DNA from: Cyclobacteriaceae bacterium
GTDB lineage: Bacteria; Bacteroidota; Bacteroidia; Cytophagales; Cyclobacteriaceae
Length of the DNA stretch: 64,000 nucleotides
Reading direction: 5' to 3'
Assembly (NCBI GenBank): GCA_019638355.1
Contig: JAHBTY010000001.1
Location: 186,001 to 250,000, forward strand
Part shown: one piece after another, positions 51,642 to 60,699 of the stretch
Position numbering within the stretch: the stretch's first letter is position 1
Layout: each line of letters starts with the position of its first letter
Program-made: the position numbers and the translations under genes
Notes under the pieces: generated by a model
What the model saw: the letters and a program-made list of their open reading frames with translations, nothing else
What the model was told of the DNA's origin: nothing
Databases searched by the model: none

Positions 51642-54344
51642 ATGAAGCTAACAGAAGAACATATCGCTTACATCATCAAAGACCTGAACTACCGCGGTAT
51701 TGTAGCGGATGGTATTCAAGATGAGTTGATTGATCATGTTTGCTCGGCTGTGGAAGAAGAATTAAAAAAAGAAAAGCGATTTATTGATGCGTACCACACG
51801 GTGCTAAAAAGATTCGGACACACCGCTGGCTTACGCGATACTCAAAAACAGGTAATCCAAACGGAAAATAAAAAACCAAAAGATATGCTGAAGAATTACT
51901 TCACTGTAGCCCTGCGCAATCTGCGCAAGCAAAGTTTTTATTCATTCATTAATGTGGCGGGTCTTTCTATTGGGTTGGCCATTTGTTTTATAATCGTATT
52001 GTTTGTTCGAAATGAACTCAGTTACGATACACACTTTGCAAATGGTGAAAGAATTTATCGCATTAAGAGTGACTTGAAGTTTGGCGGCAACCATTACAAT
52101 ATGCTGTATGCACCACCTGTACTGGCCGGCACCGCAGCGGAAGAGTTTCCTGAAGTAGAGGCTGCCATTCGCTTTCGCACAAGGGGTTCTTACCTCGTAA
52201 AACGCGATATAGAAAACATAAAAGAAGATCATGTAGTCTGGGCCGATAAGGATTTCTTTCAGGTTTTTTCTGTTCCGGTTATTGCCGGTAACCCCACTAC
52301 GGCTTTGGTTGAACCCAATTCGATAGCTATAAGCAAACGCACAGCCGATAAGTTTTTTCCTGGAGAAGAAGCATTAGGGCAAACGCTTATACTGGACAAT
52401 AATATGAACATGAAAATAACAGCCGTTTATGAAACCCTGCCGGCTAATACCCATTTTCATTTTGATATATTGATAGCAATGGCTGGTTTGGACGAAGCAA
52501 AAAGGCTGGTTTGGTACAGCAATAACTTTCAAACCTATATGCTGCTGCATAAAGATGCAGACCCCCGGCAGGTAGAACAAAAATTAACACGATTGGTCAT
52601 AGAGCGGGCCATGCCACAGATAGGCGAAATATTAGGAGGCGAAGATTTTTCTATTGAGAAGTTTGAAGCAGCTGGTAACAAGATGGAGTACACGCTTCAG
52701 CCCTTACTGGATATTCATACCAAAAGTTCATTGCAGGGAGAGTTTGAACCTAACTTTGATATTGCGTATGTGTATTTGTTTTCGGCAATCGCACTTTTCA
52801 TTCTCATCATTGCTTGCATAAACTTCATGAATCTATCTACTGCCCGCTCGGCCAATCGTGCCAAAGAAGTTGGTATTAGAAAAGTAATGGGTTCCTTTCG
52901 CTCGCACCTGGTGCGTCAGTTTTTAATGGAATCCATCTTGTTGAGTTTGGTTTCAATGATGTTGGCCATTGGTATTGCTTATCTGTTGTTGCCCTTATTT
53001 AATAATCTATCATCGCGGCAATTGTTTATTCCTTTTAGTGAGCCAAATTTTTACTTGATTATTCTTGGTGCAACACTTGTAGTAGGCGTGTTGGCTGGTG
53101 TGTATCCTTCCTTTTTCCTTTCGGCATTTAAACCGGCTAGTGTACTAAAGGGCAATGTGGCATTGGGAATGAAAAGCGGATTTATCAGAAGTTCGCTGGT
53201 AGTATTTCAGTTTGCGGTTTCAATTCTATTGGTAATCGGTACGTTAGCAGTCTATCGCCAGCTCAATTACATACAAAATAAAAAATTAGGGTTTAACAAG
53301 GATCAAGTGTTGGTTATTGAAGATGCGTATGCTTTGGGTAATAACCGAATGGCTTTTCGCGATGAAGTAATGCGGAGCGGGAAGATGGAGTTGTCCACCA
53401 TGACAGGCTACTTGCCCGTAAGCGGAACCTGGCGCAACGATAACCCGTGGTGGGTTGAAGGTCGTGATCCTGGGGTGCAGGAAAATATGGTGAGTGTGCA
53501 AAACTGGCAGGTTGATTACGACTACATCAAAACACTGGGTATGAAAGTGATTGAGGGTCGCGATTTTTCGCTTGACTTTCCATCTGATTCAACCGCTGTT
53601 ATTTTAAATGAAGCCGCGGTAAGAGCCTTTGGTTTTACAAACGAAGTTTTAGGTAGCCGCATAGCCACCTTTGGTAATTTTGGCGATGGTGAAATTGATC
53701 GCGAGCACTTCGAGGTACTGCAAGTAATTGGTGTTGTGGAAAATTTTCATTTCGAATCATTAAAACAAAACGTAACACCGGTAATAATTTATTTAAGTGA
53801 TCAGCCTCGTGGCCCTATCTCATTCCGGTTTCAATCAAAAAACACTAGGGAGGTTATTGAAACCGTAGAAGCAAAATGGAAAGAACTCGCTCCGGGCCAA
53901 CCGTTTAATTACTATTTTCTGGATGAGCGATTCAGCAGCATGTATGCCAACGAAACCCGCCTGGGTAAAATTATTGGAATTTTTTCCGGACTGGCCATTG
54001 TAGTAGCTTGTTTAGGATTGTTTGCACTAACCGCATTTACGGCAGAGCAACGTACAAAGGAGATTGGAATCCGTAAAGTATTGGGCGCCAGTGTAAGCAG
54101 TATTGTGCTACTGCTCTCTAAAGAATTTGGTAAGCTGATAGCGATTGCGTTTATACTCGCATCGCCTGTTGCTTGGTATGGTATTAACTGGTGGCTGAAA
54201 GATTATACGTACAAGACCGAAATTGGAATTGGGCTGTTCTTGTTTGCCGGTGTAGCCGCGTTTGTGGTAGCATGGCTTACCATGAGCTTTCAATCGTTTC
54301 GTGCTGCAAGCAGCGATCCGGTGAAGAGTTTAAGGAGTGAATAG
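51642..54344 (+). CDS. FtsX/MacB-type ABC transporter permease with N-terminal HAAS-like domain
   Basis: 900 residues. A helical prefix (ELIDHVCSAVEEELKKEKRF, then DAYHTVLKRFG) resembles the HAAS/prefix domain linked to PadR. Two FtsX repeats follow, with ANRAKEVGIRKVMG and TKEIGIRKVLGASVSSIVLL. No ATPase gene is near. It ends one base before the stop of the convergent small gene. Confidence 0.85.
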   Translation: MKLTEEHIAYIIKDLNYRGIVADGIQDELIDHVCSAVEEELKKEKRFIDAYHTVLKRFGHTAGLRDTQKQVIQTENKKPKDMLKNYFTVALRNLRKQSFYSFINVAGLSIGLAICFIIVLFVRNELSYDTHFANGERIYRIKSDLKFGGNHYNMLYAPPVLAGTAAEEFPEVEAAIRFRTRGSYLVKRDIENIKEDHVVWADKDFFQVFSVPVIAGNPTTALVEPNSIAISKRTADKFFPGEEALGQTLILDNNMNMKITAVYETLPANTHFHFDILIAMAGLDEAKRLVWYSNNFQTYMLLHKDADPRQVEQKLTRLVIERAMPQIGEILGGEDFSIEKFEAAGNKMEYTLQPLLDIHTKSSLQGEFEPNFDIAYVYLFSAIALFILIIACINFMNLSTARSANRAKEVGIRKVMGSFRSHLVRQFLMESILLSLVSMMLAIGIAYLLLPLFNNLSSRQLFIPFSEPNFYLIILGATLVVGVLAGVYPSFFLSAFKPASVLKGNVALGMKSGFIRSSLVVFQFAVSILLVIGTLAVYRQLNYIQNKKLGFNKDQVLVIEDAYALGNNRMAFRDEVMRSGKMELSTMTGYLPVSGTWRNDNPWWVEGRDPGVQENMVSVQNWQVDYDYIKTLGMKVIEGRDFSLDFPSDSTAVILNEAAVRAFGFTNEVLGSRIATFGNFGDGEIDREHFEVLQVIGVVENFHFESLKQNVTPVIIYLSDQPRGPISFRFQSKNTREVIETVEAKWKELAPGQPFNYYFLDERFSSMYANETRLGKIIGIFSGLAIVVACLGLFALTAFTAEQRTKEIGIRKVLGASVSSIVLLLSKEFGKLIAIAFILASPVAWYGINWWLKDYTYKTEIGIGLFLFAGVAAFVVAWLTMSFQSFRAASSDPVKSLRSE

Positions 54345-54345
54345 G

Positions 54346-54726
54346 TTATCTCCGTTTCTTTTTTTGATTACCCGAAGCCCGGCCCAGATACTTAAAAGAA
54401 TCAACCAACAGGAATGTACCTGTAATACCCGTTGCGCCACCGGCAACCAAAAGACCCTGGCCCAGTTTATCATTACTACGGCCCAACATTAAACCACCGG
54501 CAATAGTAACGGAGTAGCCAATGGTTGCGAGTGCAATTCCTCTTTGGAATTTGGTTTGAGCCAGCCCAAGATTTAACTCAATGCGATCTACGTCCTGCTG
54601 TAGTTGTAATACCCGCTGGCGTAGCGAGTCTTCTTGAATTACCGTTTGGCCCCGCGATACTGTGCTGCCTAAAATCAAAACACAAATACCAATAATCCGA
54701 AACATGATTAACATAAACTTTGTCAT
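54346..54726 (-). CDS. small membrane protein of unknown function
   Basis: 126 residues from ATG 54726; a TTG three codons earlier is less likely. Two or three hydrophobic segments surround a coiled coil (SLRQRVLQLQQDVDRIELNL). The segment LATIGYSVTIAGGLMLGRSN is glycine-rich. It is convergent with the permease gene and 25 bp after the LytTR gene. Confidence 0.6.
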   Translation of the reverse strand: MTKFMLIMFRIIGICVLILGSTVSRGQTVIQEDSLRQRVLQLQQDVDRIELNLGLAQTKFQRGIALATIGYSVTIAGGLMLGRSNDKLGQGLLVAGGATGITGTFLLVDSFKYLGRASGNQKKKRR

Positions 54727-54751
54727 AAAAACCAACTGAATAGAAAAGTGT

Positions 54752-55507
54752 TTAATGATTCAACCAATCTTTAAAAGCCTTTAACCGATCGCGACTAACA
54801 ACAAGCGGAAAATCAGCGGTCTTGGAAAGATTGAGCTCTAATCGATTATCGTTTGTGCGCACCTCCTGAATGGCATCAATACGAACAATAGCCTTGCGGC
54901 TGATTCTAAAAAAGAAAGAGGGATCCAGAAGCTCGGACTCCAACTCTTCCAGCGTGTGATCAACTATAAACTGCTTTCGCTCGTTCGATACCAGGTAAGT
55001 GATTTTTCCATCAGCAAACAAATACGTAATAGCTTCTACCGGAATGTATTGAATGCGGCTTCCTTGCTTTACTAAAAAACGTTTCTTGTAAGTGTTTGCC
55101 TGTAATAATTCCCGAACAATCTCTTTTGTTAAACCACCGCTTCTATCGGCAGGGTTAAGTCGCTTGAATTTGTTGAGTGCAAAGGTTAACTCTTCAAACC
55201 GAACCGGCTTCAACAGGTAATCGATACTATTATATTTAAAAGCTTTAATCGAGTAGTGATCGTAAGCGGTGGTAAAAATTACAGGTTTAAAATAGGGCGT
55301 TTGATCAAACAACTCAAAGCTTTTGCCATCGGCTAATTGAATATCCAAAAAGAGTACATCGATATCATTATGCTGAGCAAGATACTGGGATGTTTCCTGC
55401 ACGGTATCAAAGGGGCCAGCAATGGAAATATTGGTATCGTACTGTTTAATCATTTCCTGCAGACGTTCGGCTGCCAACTTCTCATCTTCAACTATTAAAA
55501 CCTTCAT
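54752..55507 (-). CDS. LytTR-type response regulator
   Basis: 251 residues. A receiver domain (KVLIVEDEKLAAERLQEM, DVLFLDIQLADG with the phospho-Asp, FTTAYDHYSIKAFK) and a C-terminal LytTR domain (FFRISRKAIVRIDAIQEVR, FPLVVSRDRLKAFKDW). It overlaps the sensor gene by 4 bp, and signals from it go to DNA. Confidence 0.95.
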   Translation of the reverse strand: MKVLIVEDEKLAAERLQEMIKQYDTNISIAGPFDTVQETSQYLAQHNDIDVLFLDIQLADGKSFELFDQTPYFKPVIFTTAYDHYSIKAFKYNSIDYLLKPVRFEELTFALNKFKRLNPADRSGGLTKEIVRELLQANTYKKRFLVKQGSRIQYIPVEAITYLFADGKITYLVSNERKQFIVDHTLEELESELLDPSFFFRISRKAIVRIDAIQEVRTNDNRLELNLSKTADFPLVVSRDRLKAFKDWLNH

Positions 55508-56559
55508 CCGTTCTCGTTTTCGTACGACAGTTTTATTAAGGGCACTTTTACAATAAAGTTTGGTGCGGTAATTATTTCAACAGCTTCGCGTCCAGCCAGA
55601 AAAGTATAGCGCGACTTGATGTTTTTAAGACCCAGTTTTGATGAAACCTCCTGAACAGGTTTTGGCTGCAGATTATTTTCAACCACAATCTTATTAATGT
55701 CTGGCTTTCCGTTTTCGATGTAAATTTTTATGTCCAACGGATTTTTCTTTGAAACCACATTATGTTTAATCGCATTTTCGATCAGCAGTTGAAGTGTAGC
55801 CGGTGCGATGTAATAGTCTTTTTTGGTCTCGGGAATTTCGTGCGCAATGTTCAGGTTTTCCTGAAACCGCATTTTTAAGAGGTAATAGTATGAGTTGATA
55901 AACTCGAGTTCTTCCCGTAAGGGAATTAATTTTTGATCCTGGTTATTAAGTAAATACCGATAAACGTTTGAAAGTTGTTCAATGAATCTTGCCGCGGTAT
56001 CCGGATCGCGGTAAACCAAAGAGTATAAAACATTTAAAGAATTAAAGAGAAAATGTGGGTTGATTTGACTGCGCAACGCATCGAAACGGGCCTCGATACT
56101 TTGCTGCTTCAACTGCTCGGCTTCTATCTGCACAACCTTGTATTTGTTCATGTAAAACACAATGGCATTAATGCAATGCAAAAAGAGGTTTATTCTGAAA
56201 CTGAACCCTAACGAAAGCGTAAGTGCCAACCAGAAAGCTTCTTTTTCAAGTTGATATAGTGAAGTAAGAATAATTGAAATCGTGCTGGCAATGATGGCAA
56301 CAACAAAAAGACTAAATACAAAGTGAATAATGAGCGGATGAATTTTGCTTCGTAAGAATACCCGGATGCGTCCAAGATTTCGCTGCAATAAACGATTGGC
56401 CTCCCAAACCAACAACACCAACACGGTTACAGAAACAATGAACAGTGGTTCTGGTAAATTAATACCCAGAAATGAGTGGCCAGTAGTTAACAGGATGTTT
56501 ACATAGGAGTAAACACTTAGTAGGGCAATGAATAAATATCGTTGACGAACGCTAAACAT
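55504..56559 (-). CDS. LytS-type sensor histidine kinase
   Basis: 351 residues. Four hydrophobic segments in the first 150 residues are followed by LRSQINPHFLFNSLNVLYSL, where the His is the phosphoacceptor, and by an ATP-binding end with LLIENAIKHN and LGLKNIKSRY. It pairs with the LytTR regulator, and the signal is unknown. Confidence 0.93.
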   Translation of the reverse strand: MFSVRQRYLFIALLSVYSYVNILLTTGHSFLGINLPEPLFIVSVTVLVLLVWEANRLLQRNLGRIRVFLRSKIHPLIIHFVFSLFVVAIIASTISIILTSLYQLEKEAFWLALTLSLGFSFRINLFLHCINAIVFYMNKYKVVQIEAEQLKQQSIEARFDALRSQINPHFLFNSLNVLYSLVYRDPDTAARFIEQLSNVYRYLLNNQDQKLIPLREELEFINSYYYLLKMRFQENLNIAHEIPETKKDYYIAPATLQLLIENAIKHNVVSKKNPLDIKIYIENGKPDINKIVVENNLQPKPVQEVSSKLGLKNIKSRYTFLAGREAVEIITAPNFIVKVPLIKLSYENENG

Positions 56560-56603
56560 GGCTTTAGATATAACAACAAAATCAACCTAGGGTTTAAAAC
56601 AAG

Positions 56604-56627
56604 AGGCCCGGGCAATTACCCAGGCCT
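56604..56627 (-). terminator. hairpin after the fasciclin gene
   Basis: AGGCCCGGG (56604-56612) and CCCAGGCCT (56619-56627) pair with one mismatch, with CTTGTTTTAAA following on the minus strand. It is downstream of the fasciclin gene. Confidence 0.55.
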
Positions 56628-56647
56628 TTTGTTTAGCCTTTTGTAGA

Positions 56648-58063
56648 TTAGTTAGCAGGTACCAACACAGCGTTTATGGTATGGATTACTCCATTTGTAC
56701 CCAATACGTTTAGTAATGAAGCCGTACTACTTAACTGAGCTACTGTTCCTCCACTGGAAGTTACAGTTCCATTACTAGCACTAATAGTAACATTTCCATT
56801 TAAAGTAGGTACTGCACCATTCACCAAATCAGTTGAAAACACCTTGCCAGTTGCTGTAGTAGGTGCCGAAACAATGTGATGTTGCAGTACGGCTGTCAAT
56901 AACTCCAGATTAATTTCATTCACACCATTTACACCCAACGCAGTATATAAAGCCTGGAAGGCGGCATCGGTTGGTGCAAAAACAGTAAGCTTAGAATCTG
57001 CATTTGACGCTGCCTGCAGTAAAGCCGGCACACGACCTAATGCTGCCACTAACTGTGTGAACTGCGGTTGAGATGCAGTTGAAAGCGAAGTAGCTATGCC
57101 CGCAACAGTTTGTGATGGCGGCAACAACGTGCGATTAATTACATGCACTACTCCATTATTGGCAACAATATCCGTTGCAGTTACCTGCGTTGTTCCGTTT
57201 ATAAACACGCCATTGCTGCCACGATTGCTCAAGTAAAATTTACCACCCAGCGTAGTAATTTCAGAATTTGCCGGAGCCGTATTGGTGGGAAGTTGTGCCG
57301 CAAGTATTTCGCCTTCTACAACGTGATAAGCCAAAACAGCATTGAGCGTTGCTTGGTTAGGCAGTGTGGTTATGCCGGCCGCTTGAAACGCGGCATTAGT
57401 TGGAGCAAAAAGCGTTTTTTTATTGCTGCTCAATAAAGTTTCAAGTATGGATGGACTGGCTGCTTTAACGGCTGCAATTAAGGTGGTAAAATTCTTATTG
57501 AAATAAGCGGGCTCAACAATTGTATTAACAAATTGCCCGATTGATGCCGGAACCAATACCTGATCTACAATATGAACCACTCCGTTTGTTGCACGAACAT
57601 CGGCAGTTACAACTTGTGTGCTGCCGTTCAACCGGATTCCACCGGATGTAGTTACAGCAATGTTCTCACCATTGGCAGTAGCTATATTTCCTGCTGCCAA
57701 TTGAGTAGATAACACTGCACCAGACGTTACTACATGATACTGTAACAATGATTTCAACACATCTTCAGGAACATCGTCAATGCTGGTTTGTCCTACTGTT
57801 GTAAGTAATGCTGCAAAAGCATCGTTGGTGGGAGCAAACACTGTAAAATTTCCGGAACCATTTAACGTTGCTACTAAATCGGGGTATTTGGTTAAAGCAG
57901 TTACCAGCGATGATAAGTTGCTTTGACCCTGCGCCAATGCTACAATACTTTGAGTTGGTTGTGGTGTATCCTCATCATCGCTACAGCTGCTGATTGACAC
58001 CAGAAGCACCAGAACCATTCCCAGGCTCAAAAAGCCGTACAATCCTTTTTTCCAGTTTTTCAT
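56648..58063 (-). CDS. lipoprotein with three fasciclin (FAS1) domains
   Basis: 471 residues from ATG 58063. The lipobox is SISSC. Three FAS1 units follow, each with a NFTVFAPTNDAF-type start (NFTVFAPTNDAFAAL, KTLFAPTNAAFQAAG, KLTVFAPTDAAFQALY) and a HxVxxG/NGVVHVI end. FAS1 domains mediate surface adhesion. Confidence 0.92.
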   Translation of the reverse strand: MKNWKKGLYGFLSLGMVLVLLVSISSCSDDEDTPQPTQSIVALAQGQSNLSSLVTALTKYPDLVATLNGSGNFTVFAPTNDAFAALLTTVGQTSIDDVPEDVLKSLLQYHVVTSGAVLSTQLAAGNIATANGENIAVTTSGGIRLNGSTQVVTADVRATNGVVHIVDQVLVPASIGQFVNTIVEPAYFNKNFTTLIAAVKAASPSILETLLSSNKKTLFAPTNAAFQAAGITTLPNQATLNAVLAYHVVEGEILAAQLPTNTAPANSEITTLGGKFYLSNRGSNGVFINGTTQVTATDIVANNGVVHVINRTLLPPSQTVAGIATSLSTASQPQFTQLVAALGRVPALLQAASNADSKLTVFAPTDAAFQALYTALGVNGVNEINLELLTAVLQHHIVSAPTTATGKVFSTDLVNGAVPTLNGNVTISASNGTVTSSGGTVAQLSSTASLLNVLGTNGVIHTINAVLVPAN

Positions 58064-58234
58064 AAGTTTTGAGATTAAATGAATTTGTTTGCTGGAACAA
58101 CGCCATTGAAATAGCATTTAAAGGTTTAGCCGGTGTGTGCCGATGATTATCGGGAGTAAGCGGTTAAAAATTCAGGATGAATCGGATAACAGAAAACTAC
58201 TTTCTCCTGTGCGAGAAATTAGTAAGCCGGGCAA

Positions 58235-59821
58235 TCAGGTTGATGCTGGTTTATCTGTGAATATTCCCCGGTCTAATGTTCGCTTAAAGCCAAGGGCCGC
58301 ATTAATCTTACCAACTACATCATCCAACTCGCGGCCGGCAACCTGAATTTGTTGGATAATCTGCTCACGTTCAGGGCCCACAATTTCAGCGTAGCCAACC
58401 AGGTTTACCAAACCCAGCAATCGGCTAAGGGGTGCCCGTAACAGGTGTGAATTTATATAGGCATACTCTGCCAGGCGGTTGTTTTGTTTTTCAAGTTCTT
58501 CGGTGCGTTGCTTTACGCGCGCCTCCAGGCTTTGATTAATTGCAATGATTTCGTTCTGCTTTTCAAGCAAGGCAACTTCGTATGCTCTACGATCTTGATT
58601 CATGATTGAAAGCGTAACGATATCAGACAAGGCTTGGACAAACAGAATGTCTTCATTAGCCCACTTGCGCATTTGCCGGTGTTCACAACAAATAACGCCT
58701 CCTAATTTACCCGCAATAAAAAACGGGCTATCCAGCATTGAAATAATATTGCGCGGAGCAAGATATTTTTCTTTTAGCTCGCGTGTTTGCCAATGCACTT
58801 GTGATTCCACTGCTGCAATAACCTGCTCCGACATCAACGCTTTATAATATTCAGGGAATTCTTCAAGTGCTAACTCTTTCGGTTTGAGGTTTTGATTTTG
58901 AGTATCGGTAATCTGCAAACAAACAATCCGATGCGTATCGGCATGGTAGCGCCACACGCTAACGCGATCAATTGCCAGGCTTTTGCTTACGGTTTGAGTA
59001 ATGTAAGCAAGTGCATCTTCCAATTGCCCGAAATTGATAATATAGCTTTTGGTTATGGCCAACAGGGTTTGCCAGTGCTGTCCTAGAATTTCGTTGCGAC
59101 TCATAATCTCGTGTACTCGTTCTTGCAACAGTTGATTAATCTTTTCAATATTTCTGTTCTGTGTATTTAGTAATTGATTTTGTTTTTCAATAAAGGATTT
59201 TTGAGCCTGTATTTCCCGATGCTGCGCTATCAATCTGTTCTTGCGCACTTCCAGCTTTTTGTTTTTGGTAACAACTTTGGCCACCAGGTTAGAGTGTGCC
59301 AGATGAAAAAGCCATGTGAAAACAAATGTGATGATTACAAGCCCGCTATTGGCTGCCAGACTTCGCCAATGGCTGTTTTCAATTGCATTGGGGGTTGTTC
59401 CGCCAAGAAAAAAAAACAGAATGGAGATTAATGAAATACCGCCCCACGCAGTAGCGGCCCGCTGATGAATTAACAGATTAGCCATTACCGGCATAACCGA
59501 TAACCAAGGTAACACAAGCGATAGAATTCCTCCGGAAGTTGTAATGCCGATGCAGAAACTGATCCATAAAGTAGTAATAAGCCCATGTGCAATAACCGTG
59601 AGCGATAAGGGCATACGCAACATTAAAATCTGAACCAGCACGGTCATGCTTAGTCCGGAAAAAACCATGCGGGGCACACGAAATCCGAAGTACGGATGAG
59701 CGAAGTAATAACAAGTGCTGATCAACACTTCAACCACAGCAAAACACAACACCAGCCGGGCCTTATAATAGGCTTCGCGGTTAGTGGAGTGGCGGGTAAG
59801 AAGCTGCCGGATAAGGTTCAT
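58235..59821 (-). CDS. GAF sensor with phosphoacceptor region but no ATPase domain
   Basis: 528 residues. About six membrane helices fill residues 20-180, a coiled coil follows, then a GAF domain (~270-405, DRVSVWRYHADTHRIVCL and GGVICCEHRQ), another coiled coil, and an H-box YAYINSHLLRAPLSRLLGL with His459. The protein ends 69 residues later, with no N, G1 or G2 ATP-binding boxes. It may take phosphate from another kinase or act as a dimer partner. The gene stands alone. Confidence 0.8.
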   Translation of the reverse strand: MNLIRQLLTRHSTNREAYYKARLVLCFAVVEVLISTCYYFAHPYFGFRVPRMVFSGLSMTVLVQILMLRMPLSLTVIAHGLITTLWISFCIGITTSGGILSLVLPWLSVMPVMANLLIHQRAATAWGGISLISILFFFLGGTTPNAIENSHWRSLAANSGLVIITFVFTWLFHLAHSNLVAKVVTKNKKLEVRKNRLIAQHREIQAQKSFIEKQNQLLNTQNRNIEKINQLLQERVHEIMSRNEILGQHWQTLLAITKSYIINFGQLEDALAYITQTVSKSLAIDRVSVWRYHADTHRIVCLQITDTQNQNLKPKELALEEFPEYYKALMSEQVIAAVESQVHWQTRELKEKYLAPRNIISMLDSPFFIAGKLGGVICCEHRQMRKWANEDILFVQALSDIVTLSIMNQDRRAYEVALLEKQNEIIAINQSLEARVKQRTEELEKQNNRLAEYAYINSHLLRAPLSRLLGLVNLVGYAEIVGPEREQIIQQIQVAGRELDDVVGKINAALGFKRTLDRGIFTDKPAST

Positions 59822-59968
59822 GCGGTTTAGAATCAGATAGGAATATAGCCAAACGATTTTAAATTAATGGCATCCTATCCGGCTTGCACGGATTTAAATA
59901 TCCGTACTGCTGGGTATTCCGGTAGGTTGTTTAATCATTCAACTTTGAAAGACCTAAAAAGCACCCAT

Positions 59969-60697
59969 ATGAAGAAACAATTTTTACTGTGCTTATTTCT
60001 GCTGGCTGCTGCCGGTAGTTTTGCACAAACACAACCACCAGCCGAGGCTGAAAAGCTATTTAACGAAGGCCTTACCTTAAAATCTAAACAACAGTATGCT
60101 GAAGCGGTAGATAAGTTTACTGCAGCCATCGCCATTTTTCCCTGGAGTTTTGATTACTGGCACCAACGTGGTTATGTAAGAATCGACATGGGCCAATACC
60201 ACGAAGCAATTGCCGATTTCAGTTACATGTTATGTTTTAGTCCCAAGCATTTACGGGCACGGTTAGAGCGTGCATTTGCGCTTAAACAAATAGGCAATAC
60301 GCGCGAAGCATTGGAAGAGTATCGCATTGCAGCACAAGATCATCCGCGCGATTTTCAGGCGCAGTACGAGTATGGCTATACCCTAATTGATTTTGAAGAT
60401 TATACTAAAGCAATGGAATACATGCAAAAGGCAGCCGGCCTTAATCCTGAAAGTGGTGACCCGCTGTATGAACTTGCGTACTGCTATCTCAAAACACAAC
60501 AATATCAAAAAGCGCTGGATACTTTTAAAAATGCACAATCAAAACTGGGTGATCGAACGCCACCAGCGTATTACCTGCACATAGCCGATTGCCAGGTAAA
60601 ACTTAATAACAAGAAAGAGGCTTGTGTTAATTATGCCAAAGCTGAAGAGTTGAGGGTAGAAGGTGCAGCAGCTGCGCGGACCGCTAACTGTAAATAA
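59969..60697 (+). CDS. TPR-repeat secreted protein
   Basis: 242 residues from ATG 59969, with a Sec signal ending GSFAQ. It has five or six TPR units (EAEKLFNEGLTLKSKQQYAEA, split at about residues 25-45; YHEAIADFSYMLCFSPKHLRA; YELAYCYLKTQQYQKAL). It ends 2 bp before the convergent barrel gene. The partner is unknown. Confidence 0.85.
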   Translation: MKKQFLLCLFLLAAAGSFAQTQPPAEAEKLFNEGLTLKSKQQYAEAVDKFTAAIAIFPWSFDYWHQRGYVRIDMGQYHEAIADFSYMLCFSPKHLRARLERAFALKQIGNTREALEEYRIAAQDHPRDFQAQYEYGYTLIDFEDYTKAMEYMQKAAGLNPESGDPLYELAYCYLKTQQYQKALDTFKNAQSKLGDRTPPAYYLHIADCQVKLNNKKEACVNYAKAEELRVEGAAAARTANCK

Positions 60698-60699
60698 TA

